Source of the DNA: JAENWH01 sp038248745
GTDB taxonomy: Bacteria; Bacillota; Clostridia; Peptostreptococcales; Anaerovoracaceae
Assembly: GCA_038248745.1 (NCBI GenBank)
Contig: JBBRXC010000007.1
Span: forward strand, 1-26,129
Direction: 5' to 3'
Length of the DNA: 26,129 nucleotides
This document shows positions 15,567 through 22,544 of this stretch, in pieces; position 1 is the stretch's first letter, and each line of letters begins with the position of its first letter. The position numbers and the translations under genes are program-made. The notes beneath the pieces are model-generated. The model was not told the origin of the DNA. It saw nothing but the letters and a program-made list of their open reading frames with translations, and did no database searches.

Positions 15567-15573
15567 TGCTTTT

Positions 15574-15578
15574 CCCTC
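15574..15578 (-). promoter_or_regulatory. Shine-Dalgarno site that decides the murC start
   Basis: GGAGG on the minus strand, overlapping codons 2-3 of the longer ATG reading of murC and eight bases before an in-frame TTG at 15566. Confidence 0.7.
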
Positions 15579-15595
15579 CATTTTTTATATAGTTA

Positions 15596-15604
15596 ATTAT
15601 ACCA
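15596..15604 (-). promoter_or_regulatory. murC promoter (extended -10)
   Basis: TGGTATAAT on the minus strand is an ideal extended -10; no good -35 lies at the right distance. The predicted start is near 15589, leaving a very short leader. Confidence 0.55.
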
Positions 15605-15639
15605 CAAAATCCAAAAAAATAATGCCCAAATTTATCAAT

Positions 15640-15668
15640 TTGACAAAAAGTTTAAAAACGAATATTAT
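15640..15668 (+). promoter_or_regulatory. purR promoter
   Basis: Perfect TTGACA (15640-15645), 17-nt spacer, TATTAT (15663-15668). The left PurBox arm overlaps the spacer and -10 box. Confidence 0.75.
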
Positions 15669-15697
15669 TATAATAATTTATATAATAATTCGTGTTT
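15655..15697 (+). promoter_or_regulatory. Paired inverted PurBoxes (PurR operator)
   Basis: AAAACGAATATT (15655-15666) and the inverted AATAATTCGTGTTT (15684-15697) form an imperfect inverted repeat with central CGAA at 15659-15662 and TTCG at 15689-15692, 26 nt apart. This is the arrangement of the paired PurBoxes bound by Bacillus and Lactococcus PurR. It covers the purR -10 and start, so PurR should control its own gene. Confidence 0.65.
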
Positions 15698-15712
15698 AAG
15701 GAGAAAAATAAG

Positions 15713-16522
15713 ATGAAAAGATCAGAACGTTTAAGTGCAATAGTTAAAATACTATCTGACTCTCCAAATCAATCCTATAGCCTCAGCTATTTTTGTCAAA
15801 TGTTTGACGCTGCAAAATCAAGTATTAGTGAAGATTTACAAGCTGCTAAACAGCTTTTGGCAAAGCTGGAAATTGGTATTATTGAAACCACCTCTGGCGC
15901 GGGTGGTGGCGTGCGATTCATCCCCTATATTTCAAATACCTCCTGTTTAAATTTACAGAATCATCTTTGTGAGAGGCTGAAAGATCCCACTAGACATCTG
16001 ACAGGTGGCTTTTTGTACACTTCTGATATTATGTTTGATGCAAGCCTGATGAAAAAAATCGCCTGTGCCTATGCTCGAAAATTCCAAAATTCCGGAGCAG
16101 ACTATGTAGTTACAATAGAAACAAAAGGGATTGCTGTGGCAACAATGGTTTCTGATCTGCTGAATCTTCCTCTAGTTGTCATTCGAAGGGAAAGTAGGAT
16201 TTCTGAAGGGTCGACAATCAGTATAAATTACTTTTCAGGTTCCTCAGATAGGGTCCAAAAAATGTCTATTGCTAAAAGGGCTGTAGTCCCTGGTTCAAAA
16301 GCATTAATTATAGATGATTTTATGAGGGCTGGAGGAAGCGTGAAAGGCATCTCTGATATATTGACAGATTTCGATGTTAAAGTTGTTGGCACTGGTATAA
16401 TTATCGTTACAAATGAGCCAGAGAGAAAAACCATCTCTAACTATTCGGCTTTTGTTTATCTTGGAAGCATTGAAGAAAACAGTAAAGAAATTAACGTTTC
16501 CCCAAATATTCAGTTTTTTTAA
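15713..16522 (+). CDS. purR: Pur operon repressor PurR
   Basis: A PRPP-responsive DNA-binding regulator of purine genes. The 269 residues hold an N-terminal winged helix (about 1-75, including SSISEDLQAAKQ) and a phosphoribosyltransferase-like domain whose PRPP loop is DDFMRAGGS (201-209). The ORF opens at 15692, but the ATG at 15713 has AAGGAG nine bases upstream and matches the family N-terminus KRSERL. PurBoxes lie on its own promoter. It is followed by spoVG, as in Bacillus, but yabJ (ridA) between them is missing, and the pair is divergent from murC rather than leading into glmU-prs. Confidence 0.96.
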   Translation: MKRSERLSAIVKILSDSPNQSYSLSYFCQMFDAAKSSISEDLQAAKQLLAKLEIGIIETTSGAGGGVRFIPYISNTSCLNLQNHLCERLKDPTRHLTGGFLYTSDIMFDASLMKKIACAYARKFQNSGADYVVTIETKGIAVATMVSDLLNLPLVVIRRESRISEGSTISINYFSGSSDRVQKMSIAKRAVVPGSKALIIDDFMRAGGSVKGISDILTDFDVKVVGTGIIIVTNEPERKTISNYSAFVYLGSIEENSKEINVSPNIQFF

Positions 16523-16530
16523 ATTAACAC

Positions 16531-16559
16531 TTGTAATAAATTTCACATTGCTGTATAAT
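16531..16559 (+). promoter_or_regulatory. spoVG promoter
   Basis: TTGTAA (16531-16536), 17-nt spacer, perfect TATAAT (16554-16559). This is a sigma-A type promoter; I see no sigma-H pattern of the kind that drives Bacillus spoVG. Confidence 0.6.
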
Positions 16560-16587
16560 AATGGCAAAATAGAAGGGTGGTGTCTAG

Positions 16588-16872
16588 ATGAATATAACTG
16601 ATGTAAGAGTTAGAAAAGTCAACGATGACGGTAAAATGAAGGCCGTAGTTTCTGTAACATTTGATGATGAATTCGTGGTGCATGACATTAAAATTATTGA
16701 AGGTCAAAATGGACTTTTTATTGCTATGCCTAGCAGGAAAATGGGCGAAGGTGATTTTAGGGACATAGCACATCCACTTGTATCTGAGACTCGCAATAAA
16801 ATTAAGGATGCAATATTTGCAGAATACGAAAAAGTTTTGAACGAGAAGGTTGAGATATCACCTACAGAATGA
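16588..16872 (+). CDS. spoVG: Septation/RNA-binding regulator SpoVG
   Basis: A 94-residue protein matching SpoVG across its length: MNITDVRVRKV at the start, ALVSVTF-like core (AVVSVTFDDEFVVHDIKI), then GLFIAMPSRK and FRDIAHP. It is a small nucleic-acid-binding regulator affecting septation, sporulation and capsule or virulence traits in various Firmicutes. AAGGGTGG precedes the ATG. It has its own promoter 66 nt after purR and ends at a strong terminator, so it can be made both from purR read-through and independently. The C-terminal tail is short. Confidence 0.97.
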   Translation: MNITDVRVRKVNDDGKMKAVVSVTFDDEFVVHDIKIIEGQNGLFIAMPSRKMGEGDFRDIAHPLVSETRNKIKDAIFAEYEKVLNEKVEISPTE

Positions 16873-16893
16873 TAATTAATTTTAATGAATAAA

Positions 16894-16920
16894 AAAAACG
16901 CATCATCATGATGCGTTTTT
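16894..16920 (+). terminator. Bidirectional terminator between spoVG and the ferredoxin-like gene
   Basis: A 12-bp stem (16894-16905 with 16909-16920) with ACGCATCA/TGATGCGT at its core and a 3-nt loop is flanked by A-run on the left and T-run on the right. It can stop spoVG transcripts rightward and the convergent iron-sulfur gene leftward. Confidence 0.9.
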
Positions 16921-16925
16921 CTTTT

Positions 16926-17663
16926 TTATTCATCTAATATTTTGCCTTCTGCCGAAATTGTAATAACCTGCCATGGGATCATCTTACCACTGTTTTTTAA
17001 GGCTTGTATTGCCGCTCTCTCAAGACCCCCACAACAAGGCACTTCCATTCTGACCACCTTAACACTTTTAATATTATTATTTTCTATAATTGCGCCAAGC
17101 TTTTCTGCGTAATCTCCATCATCCAGTTTAGGACATCCTATCAGCACAACGTGATTTTTTATAAATTTATTATGAAAATCGCCATATGCAAAAGCGGAAC
17201 AGTCTGCCGCAATCAATAGATTTGCATTTTCAAAATAAGGAGCATTTACAGGGACAAGTTTTATTTGAACCGGCCACTGTCTCAGCTGGCTTATGCCGTC
17301 TAAAACCGGATTCATTGGCGCAGTTGCACAGGAAGCTTCTTTTTGTTCAAATGTTACAGGTCTTGATCCTGGACATCCCGAAAAAACTGGTTGCGTTTTT
17401 TCTGAATGCTTTTGTTCTAGGTGCTCTTTCCTTTGATTTGCCTCAACAGCTTCTTTGTCAAATTCTGCTGCTTCCCTCACCTCAAATGAGATTGCTCCAG
17501 TTGGGCATACTGGCAAACAGTTCCCTAATCCGTCACAATAATCATCTCTGATTACTTTTGCTTTTCCATCGATGATGGCAATAGCTCCTTCATGACAAGC
17601 CTGCGCACATAGACCACATCCATTACATTTATCCTCTTCTATTTTTATCATCTGTCTGATCAT
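16926..17663 (-). CDS. Ferredoxin-like iron-sulfur protein with extra C-terminal cysteine region
   Basis: A 245-residue soluble protein. Cluster 1 has a full set: Cys13, Cys16, Cys19 and Cys23. The second motif is Cys43, Cys49, Cys53 in CDGLGNCLPVCPTGAI; the usual cysteine at position 46 is Leu, so it is either a 3-Cys cluster or borrows a ligand. Beyond residue 65 there is a charged linker, then GCPGSR (Cys97), Cys112, Cys155, Cys177 (GCPKLDDGDY) and a CCGG pair (210-213), a fold and function I cannot assign. Related proteins in anaerobes are annotated only as 4Fe-4S binding. A redox or metal-handling role is likely. AAGGAGG precedes the ATG. It is divergent from a Crp/Fnr regulator that probably controls it. 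Confidence 0.8.
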   Translation of the reverse strand: MIRQMIKIEEDKCNGCGLCAQACHEGAIAIIDGKAKVIRDDYCDGLGNCLPVCPTGAISFEVREAAEFDKEAVEANQRKEHLEQKHSEKTQPVFSGCPGSRPVTFEQKEASCATAPMNPVLDGISQLRQWPVQIKLVPVNAPYFENANLLIAADCSAFAYGDFHNKFIKNHVVLIGCPKLDDGDYAEKLGAIIENNNIKSVKVVRMEVPCCGGLERAAIQALKNSGKMIPWQVITISAEGKILDE

Positions 17664-17709
17664 TACATTTCCTCCTTGTACTGCATCACTATTTTTATAT
17701 ATCTACGAA

Positions 17710-17739
17710 TTATCATTTACTTTCTAAGGTTATTATAAT
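17710..17739 (+). promoter_or_regulatory. Promoter of the Crp/Fnr regulator gene
   Basis: TTATCA (17710-17715), 18-nt spacer and a perfect TATAAT (17734-17739), predicted start near 17746. The -10 overlaps that of the opposing promoter. Confidence 0.5.
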
Positions 17740-17760
17740 ATACTAATCAAAATAGTTCTG
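17732..17760 (-). promoter_or_regulatory. Promoter of the ferredoxin-like gene, weak -35
   Basis: Perfect TATAAT on the minus strand (17732-17737), start near 17725. The hexamer at the -35 place (17755-17760) reads CAGAAC, far from consensus, as expected for an activator-dependent promoter. Confidence 0.45.
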
Positions 17761-17773
17761 TTGCACATGCAAC
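17760..17773. promoter_or_regulatory. Palindrome, candidate Crp/Fnr operator
   Basis: GTTGCA-CA-TGCAAC, a perfect 6-2-6 inverted repeat. Its centre (17766.5) is 41.5 bases upstream of the predicted ferredoxin-gene start and about 21 bases downstream of the predicted start of the regulator gene. It fits activation of the former and repression of the latter. Confidence 0.55.
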
Positions 17774-17789
17774 CATAAGGAGAATTTTT

Positions 17790-18440
17790 ATGATAAATAT
17801 ATTAGCAGGAACGGATTTATTTCGTGGAATGTCAGATGCGGACATAACCCATATATTAGGTTGCATGGGAAGTCGGAAACATTTATATCGTAAGGGGCAA
17901 TATATTTTTATGGAGGGAGAAACTCATCCAAAGGTGGGCATTATTATCTCTGGTCGAGTTCAGGTTGTGAAAGAAACAAAAAATGGAGATTTAATGTTAA
18001 TCAATCAACTGAAAGCAGGAGAAATATTTGGATTGTCCCATGTTTGTGCCCAAGTTGAAAAACTACCTATTTCAATTGTTTCTATTGATTCTTCTGAAAT
18101 TCTTTTTATTGAACTGAATCAACTTATTCAAACCTGTCATAATGCGTGCCAATTTCATGTGGATATGATTAAAAATGCTTTAAGGATTTTAGCACAAAAA
18201 AATCTATTTTTAGATGCCAAAATGCATTACATCTCACATAAAACAATTAAAGAACGGCTGCTCACTTATTTAGAGGAACAGGAAATTTCAATGAATTCAT
18301 CAGAATTTGAAATCCCTTTTAACAGAGAACAACTTGCAGAATTTCTATGTGTGGATCGAAGCGCATTGAGCAGAGAACTTGGCAACATGAAGAAAGAGGG
18401 ATTGATAGACTATAAAAAAAATTGGTTTAAACTTCTGTAA
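17790..18440 (+). CDS. Crp/Fnr-family transcriptional regulator
   Basis: A 216-residue regulator with an N-terminal cyclic-nucleotide-type beta roll (about 20-115, with GETHPKVGIIISGRVQVVKE and GEIFGLSHV), a long dimer helix, and a C-terminal winged helix whose recognition part is NREQLAEFLCVDRSALSRELGNMKKEGLI (about 175-205, given in parts: NREQLAEFLCVD, RSALSRELGNMK). The cysteine cluster of FNR is absent: the few cysteines are scattered. The effector is unknown; heme or NO sensing as in HcpR-type members of this family is possible but not shown. AAGGAG precedes the ATG. It is divergent from, and probably regulates, the iron-sulfur gene. Confidence 0.9.
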   Translation: MINILAGTDLFRGMSDADITHILGCMGSRKHLYRKGQYIFMEGETHPKVGIIISGRVQVVKETKNGDLMLINQLKAGEIFGLSHVCAQVEKLPISIVSIDSSEILFIELNQLIQTCHNACQFHVDMIKNALRILAQKNLFLDAKMHYISHKTIKERLLTYLEEQEISMNSSEFEIPFNREQLAEFLCVDRSALSRELGNMKKEGLIDYKKNWFKLL

Positions 18441-18486
18441 TGCAAGAGTTTACCATTGATTAGGTCCAGTGATTTTGATTCTTTTC

Positions 18487-19413
18487 TTATGAGTCTTTTT
18501 CAATATCGTTAAAGCCCTGGCCTCTTCCCCATACTGTATCAACATGGACTACCGTAACAAACGCCATGTTATCAGTTTCAGAAACAAATTTCTTTATCTG
18601 CATACTTTCTCTCGGCGAACAAAGTGTAATCAGCTTGTTTCTCTTCTCTTTTGTATATTCTCCGGTCACTTCCATGCTGGTAACTCCCCTTGAAATATCC
18701 CCCATGATATAGGATATAACCGCTTCTGGTCTGTCTGTAATAATTTCTAGCTGAACAAATTTAGTTTCAAATCCGTAAATAACGTAATCAACAGTTTTAG
18801 AAAATATTAGTTGTGTGATTAAAGCATATAATGCTATATTTCTGCCAAAAATAAAGGCCGAGATGACAATAATAGTACCATCCAAAACCAGCATAATTTG
18901 GCTCAAGCTTATATGAGGTAATAATTTTTTCCTTATTATCCTTGCAATTGCATCAGTTCCGGCAAAAGAATATCCTCGATAAAAAAATATACCTGAGGAA
19001 ATGCCGCTTAGGATCCCACAGAAAATGGCTGCTAATATAATGTCTTTCGCTTCAAGAAGTCTAAAATCAAACTGCTCAAATATCATGATTACAGTTGGCA
19101 TAATGACCGATATCAAAAGCACTTTTTTAACTTCTCTAAATCCCAAAAATATGGCAACAAGACTAATGATAATAAATGCGCCAATATAAAAGAGAATTGA
19201 AAAGTCAACAACTATAAAGCTTTGTATTATTCTTACAATACCCGTCAGCCCCCCGCTAGAAAGCCCATTCGGTATTAATACTGCTGTTAGTGAAAATGCT
19301 CCTATTGCACACCCTATCATAATAAATATTAAATCAACAGCGAATTTTTTTACTGCTTTTTTATCAATTTTAATCTTTTTCCTGATTGCAGCGATTTGTT
19401 TAATTATTTTCAT
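18487..19413 (-). CDS. YitT-family membrane protein (DUF161 + DUF2179)
   Basis: A 308-residue protein with about five to six membrane segments in an N-terminal YitT (DUF161) region (GCAIGAFSLTAVLIPNGLSSGG near residues 35-60, then a second half with YRGYSFAGTDAIARII), and a soluble C-terminal DUF2179 domain (RGVTSMEVTGEY, LCSPRESMQIKK, VHVDTVWGRG). Function is unknown; family members are common in Firmicutes. I place the start at 19413, where AGGCGGAA lies just upstream, rather than at the in-frame ATG at 19473, which is inside the methyltransferase gene and adds residues unlike the family. It overlaps the methyltransferase by 14 nt, is last in the operon, and converges on the Crp/Fnr gene with no clear terminator in the 46-nt gap. 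Confidence 0.88.
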   Translation of the reverse strand: MKIIKQIAAIRKKIKIDKKAVKKFAVDLIFIMIGCAIGAFSLTAVLIPNGLSSGGLTGIVRIIQSFIVVDFSILFYIGAFIIISLVAIFLGFREVKKVLLISVIMPTVIMIFEQFDFRLLEAKDIILAAIFCGILSGISSGIFFYRGYSFAGTDAIARIIRKKLLPHISLSQIMLVLDGTIIVISAFIFGRNIALYALITQLIFSKTVDYVIYGFETKFVQLEIITDRPEAVISYIMGDISRGVTSMEVTGEYTKEKRNKLITLCSPRESMQIKKFVSETDNMAFVTVVHVDTVWGRGQGFNDIEKDS

Positions 19414-20764
19414 TATATTCCGCCTGTTCTGCATCAATAATCTTGTGATAACTGGTGCCAAAAGAATCCACAAGTCTGATGCTTATTTTTATTGGCCCGC
19501 TAATGATAATTTTACTTTTCATAGTAATGCCTTTACTGTTCTTTATGAAAACTTCATTTGGCCTATGTACAATTCCGTCATAATGATAGTCAACACTCCA
19601 ATATTCCACGAGTTGGAGCGGATCTTCTTTTAAGACTAGGGCCATGGTATTTTTATCTTTCAGGTTCATTCCTTTTGCGAAAATTAATTCCGGTTTAAAA
19701 TCCAGCAATTCAATTTCGATCAAATTACTCGTTTCATTGATTTTACTGATTTTGATATTTTCAACGATATTTTGGTTTGATTCTGCGATTTCATTTAATC
19801 GTTCTTCTTCGTAAAAAGAAAATTCAATATGGCTCTTAGCCAGTCGGCTCAATGAATTTATGATAGCAAGATTTCCCATATCACAACAAATCCATTTTCT
19901 GCCCAGCTTATTGGATACTGCTGCAAGTGTCCCTGAACCAGAAAAGAAATCTGCACACAAATCCCCTGATTCCGTACAGCTTTCAAGGATTCTTTCTATC
20001 AGAGCTTCCGGCTTTTGTGTTGCATAACCAGTTCTTTCACCAGCTGTCCTTCCAACCATATCAATTTGCCATACATCTTTCATATTAACAAGCGTATGCC
20101 ATCCAACTTCATCCTTATATTCATTCACACCTTTAAATCTATATGGCTTCAAGCCTCTATTATAAGATTTTTCCTTCTGCCCGCTAAAATAATAGTTTTT
20201 ATTTTTTGCATAAAAAAGAAGGGTATCATGCTTTCTGGAAAAATGTCTTTTGCTCGTTCCTCCCGATTTATATTGCCAGATTACCTCATTAATAAAGTTC
20301 GCTTCTCCAAATATCTCATCGAGTAGTATCTTGACATAATGCACACTATGCCAATCCAGATGCACCCAAAGGCAACCATCGTCAGCTAGCAAGTCTTTTA
20401 TTCCGAACAGTCTTGTACACAACATCTTCAGGTAGCCTTCCATGCCGGTTTCCCATATATCTGTATAGGCTTTTTTCTTTACTTTTGTTTTTTCTTCTCC
20501 TAGTGGAAACTCAATATTCATACCATAATCAGATTGCGAAAAAAAAGGTGGGTCAATATAAACCAACTTCAATTTTTGTTTCAACCCTTTGTTCTCCATT
20601 AAAAATTTAATGAATGACAAATTATCGCCCTTTGCCATGATATTTGAAGCATCTTCGTTCTTCTGGAAAAATGCCTCTTTGCGAACAAAGTTTGACGACT
20701 TGGCTTGTTCATATTCAATTTTACTTCTTTCCAAAATTTTTGGCAGTTCGTGTAATAAGCTCAT
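19400..20764 (-). CDS. Solitary N6-adenine (beta-type) DNA methyltransferase
   Basis: A 454-residue methyltransferase with motif order of the beta class: catalytic DPPF at 71-74 (motif IV), then TQKPEALIERI at 249-259 (motif X-like) and the SAM-binding DFFSGSGT at 272-279 (motif I). Such DPPF enzymes methylate adenine N6 (some cytosine N4), like type III Mod subunits. The C-terminal 140 residues are a mixed alpha/beta region without a motif I can name. No restriction gene is nearby, so this appears to be an orphan enzyme. Its start overlaps the end of ygiQ by 44 nt and its end overlaps the YitT gene by 14 nt; the ribosome site is weak, suggesting translational coupling. Base composition resembles its neighbours, so recent transfer is not evident. 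Confidence 0.88.
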   Translation of the reverse strand: MSLLHELPKILERSKIEYEQAKSSNFVRKEAFFQKNEDASNIMAKGDNLSFIKFLMENKGLKQKLKLVYIDPPFFSQSDYGMNIEFPLGEEKTKVKKKAYTDIWETGMEGYLKMLCTRLFGIKDLLADDGCLWVHLDWHSVHYVKILLDEIFGEANFINEVIWQYKSGGTSKRHFSRKHDTLLFYAKNKNYYFSGQKEKSYNRGLKPYRFKGVNEYKDEVGWHTLVNMKDVWQIDMVGRTAGERTGYATQKPEALIERILESCTESGDLCADFFSGSGTLAAVSNKLGRKWICCDMGNLAIINSLSRLAKSHIEFSFYEEERLNEIAESNQNIVENIKISKINETSNLIEIELLDFKPELIFAKGMNLKDKNTMALVLKEDPLQLVEYWSVDYHYDGIVHRPNEVFIKNSKGITMKSKIIISGPIKISIRLVDSFGTSYHKIIDAEQAEYNENN

Positions 20765-22538
20765 TGATTAAGTCTTCTCTCTTTGCAATTTTTAATGCCT
20801 TTAAAACCAATTCTTTATTCTCAGGTTTATTAAAATGAAGTAAAGCTCTTTGCAGTTTCTTTTCTTCCAGTGTCTTTGCAACATATATAGGTTCTTCTGT
20901 GAACGGATCCATTTCTGTATAATACATGCAGGTGGAAAGCGTTCCTGGGGTCGGATAAAAATCCTGTACCTGATCTGGAATGAAGTTACTTTTCTTTAAG
21001 AATAATGCCAATTCGATGGCATCTTTCAAGGTGCTTCCAGGATGAGATGAAATCAAATATGGGATTAAGTACTGTTTTAACCCAAGTTTTTCATTTATTG
21101 CCTTATATTTCTTTGTGAATTCTATAAAAACCTCTTTACCTGGTTTTTTCATCAATCGTAGCACATTGCTTGATATATGTTCAGGTGCCACTTTTAACGT
21201 ACCGCTTATATGGTATTTACATAATTCATATAGGAATTCGTCGTTTTTATCTGCCATTACATAATCATACCTTATTCCAGACCTAATAAAAACCTTTTTC
21301 ACCCTATCCATATTTCTTAAGTTTCGAAGTATATCCAGGTATTCCGTATGGTCCACATTCATTTGGCTGCAAACATCAGGGTACAGACAATCTTTTGTTT
21401 TACATACACCTTGTGTGAGTTGTTTTTCGCAGGCCGGATTTCTAAAATTTGCCGTTGGCCCCCCCAAATCATGAATATATCCTTTGAAATCTTTATCTTT
21501 GACTAATTCAGAAGCTTCGTTTAAAATGGACTCTTTGCTTCTGCTCCTTACTTCTCTTCCCTGATGATAGGTCAATGCACAAAAACTACAACCACCAAAA
21601 CAGCCTCTGCTACTGACGATACTAAATTTTACTTCTCTTATTGCTGGTATGCCCCCGTCTTTTTCATAGATTGGATGATAATTGCCTTCGTAAGGCAACT
21701 GGTAGACGTCATCCAATTCCCCTCTTTCTAAAGGTTCCTGTGGAGGGTTTTGTACAACAAAAAAATTATTTGGGTATGCTTCAATCAAGCGTTTACCATT
21801 GATGCAATCACTATTCTGATACTGCGTAACAAAGCTTCTGCAATAGTTGACCTTTTTAACGGAAGCATTCTCCTCTTGTATCAAACTTTCAAAATCTGGC
21901 AATACGATGGTGTCCTTATCTAAATCCAGTTCATTTGTTTTATAACAGGTTCCTTTAATCCAGCCAATGTCTTTTGCTTCAATTCCAGCCTCCAATGCCT
22001 CCGCAATTTCAACGACTGTTTTCTCCCCCATACCATATACCAGTAAATCTGCCTTGGCATCTAATAATACGGATCTTCTTAATTTATCTTCCCAGTAATC
22101 GTAATGGGTCAGCCTTCTTAGACTGGCTTCTAGGCCGCCAAGAATAATAGGCACATCTTTATAGGCTTCTCTGGCTCTGTTGCTGTAGACGATTAATGCT
22201 CTGTCTGGTCTGTGTCCTGCGGCACCCCCTGGTGCGTATTCGTCTTTTTTCCTTCTATGCTTAAAGACAGAATAATTGTTCACCATGGAATCCACATTAC
22301 CAGAACTGATCAAAAACCCTAATCTTGGTTTTCCAAAGCGCTTGAAATCATCTGCTGATTTCCAGTCAGGCTGAGCGAGAACAGCTACTTTATAACCGTG
22401 GCTTTCCAGAATTCTGCCTATGATCGCTACGCCAAAAGAGGGATGGTCTATATAGCCATCCCCTGTAATTAAGACAAAGTCAGGCTGTTCAAAGCCTCTT
22501 TCTATGCATTCTTTTTTTGTGACTGGTAAAAATGACAT
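20721..22538 (-). CDS. ygiQ: YgiQ-family radical SAM protein (UPF0313)
   Basis: A 605-residue radical SAM enzyme of the YgiQ (UPF0313) family, whose substrate is not established. It has the family N-terminus FLPVTKKECIERGFEQPDFV and GDGYIDHPSFG, the motif GGLEASLRRLTHYDYW (about 152-167), the radical SAM cluster Cys313, Cys317, Cys320 (GCFGGCSFC), the family-specific GGPTANFRNPACEKQ, further cysteines in CKTKDCLYPDVC, and VQDFYPTPGTLSTCMYYT near the C-terminus. It lacks the long C-terminal extension of the 739-residue E. coli protein. It starts 6 nt after nupQ with a weak ribosome site and overlaps the methyltransferase gene. No signal or membrane segment is seen. Confidence 0.93.
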   Translation of the reverse strand: MSFLPVTKKECIERGFEQPDFVLITGDGYIDHPSFGVAIIGRILESHGYKVAVLAQPDWKSADDFKRFGKPRLGFLISSGNVDSMVNNYSVFKHRRKKDEYAPGGAAGHRPDRALIVYSNRAREAYKDVPIILGGLEASLRRLTHYDYWEDKLRRSVLLDAKADLLVYGMGEKTVVEIAEALEAGIEAKDIGWIKGTCYKTNELDLDKDTIVLPDFESLIQEENASVKKVNYCRSFVTQYQNSDCINGKRLIEAYPNNFFVVQNPPQEPLERGELDDVYQLPYEGNYHPIYEKDGGIPAIREVKFSIVSSRGCFGGCSFCALTYHQGREVRSRSKESILNEASELVKDKDFKGYIHDLGGPTANFRNPACEKQLTQGVCKTKDCLYPDVCSQMNVDHTEYLDILRNLRNMDRVKKVFIRSGIRYDYVMADKNDEFLYELCKYHISGTLKVAPEHISSNVLRLMKKPGKEVFIEFTKKYKAINEKLGLKQYLIPYLISSHPGSTLKDAIELALFLKKSNFIPDQVQDFYPTPGTLSTCMYYTEMDPFTEEPIYVAKTLEEKKLQRALLHFNKPENKELVLKALKIAKREDLINELITRTAKNFGKK

Positions 22539-22544
22539 TCCTGA

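Noticed and set aside
19400..20764. Type III restriction-modification system
   Set aside because: No Res-like helicase/nuclease gene is next to the methyltransferase; both flanking genes are unrelated and overlapping.
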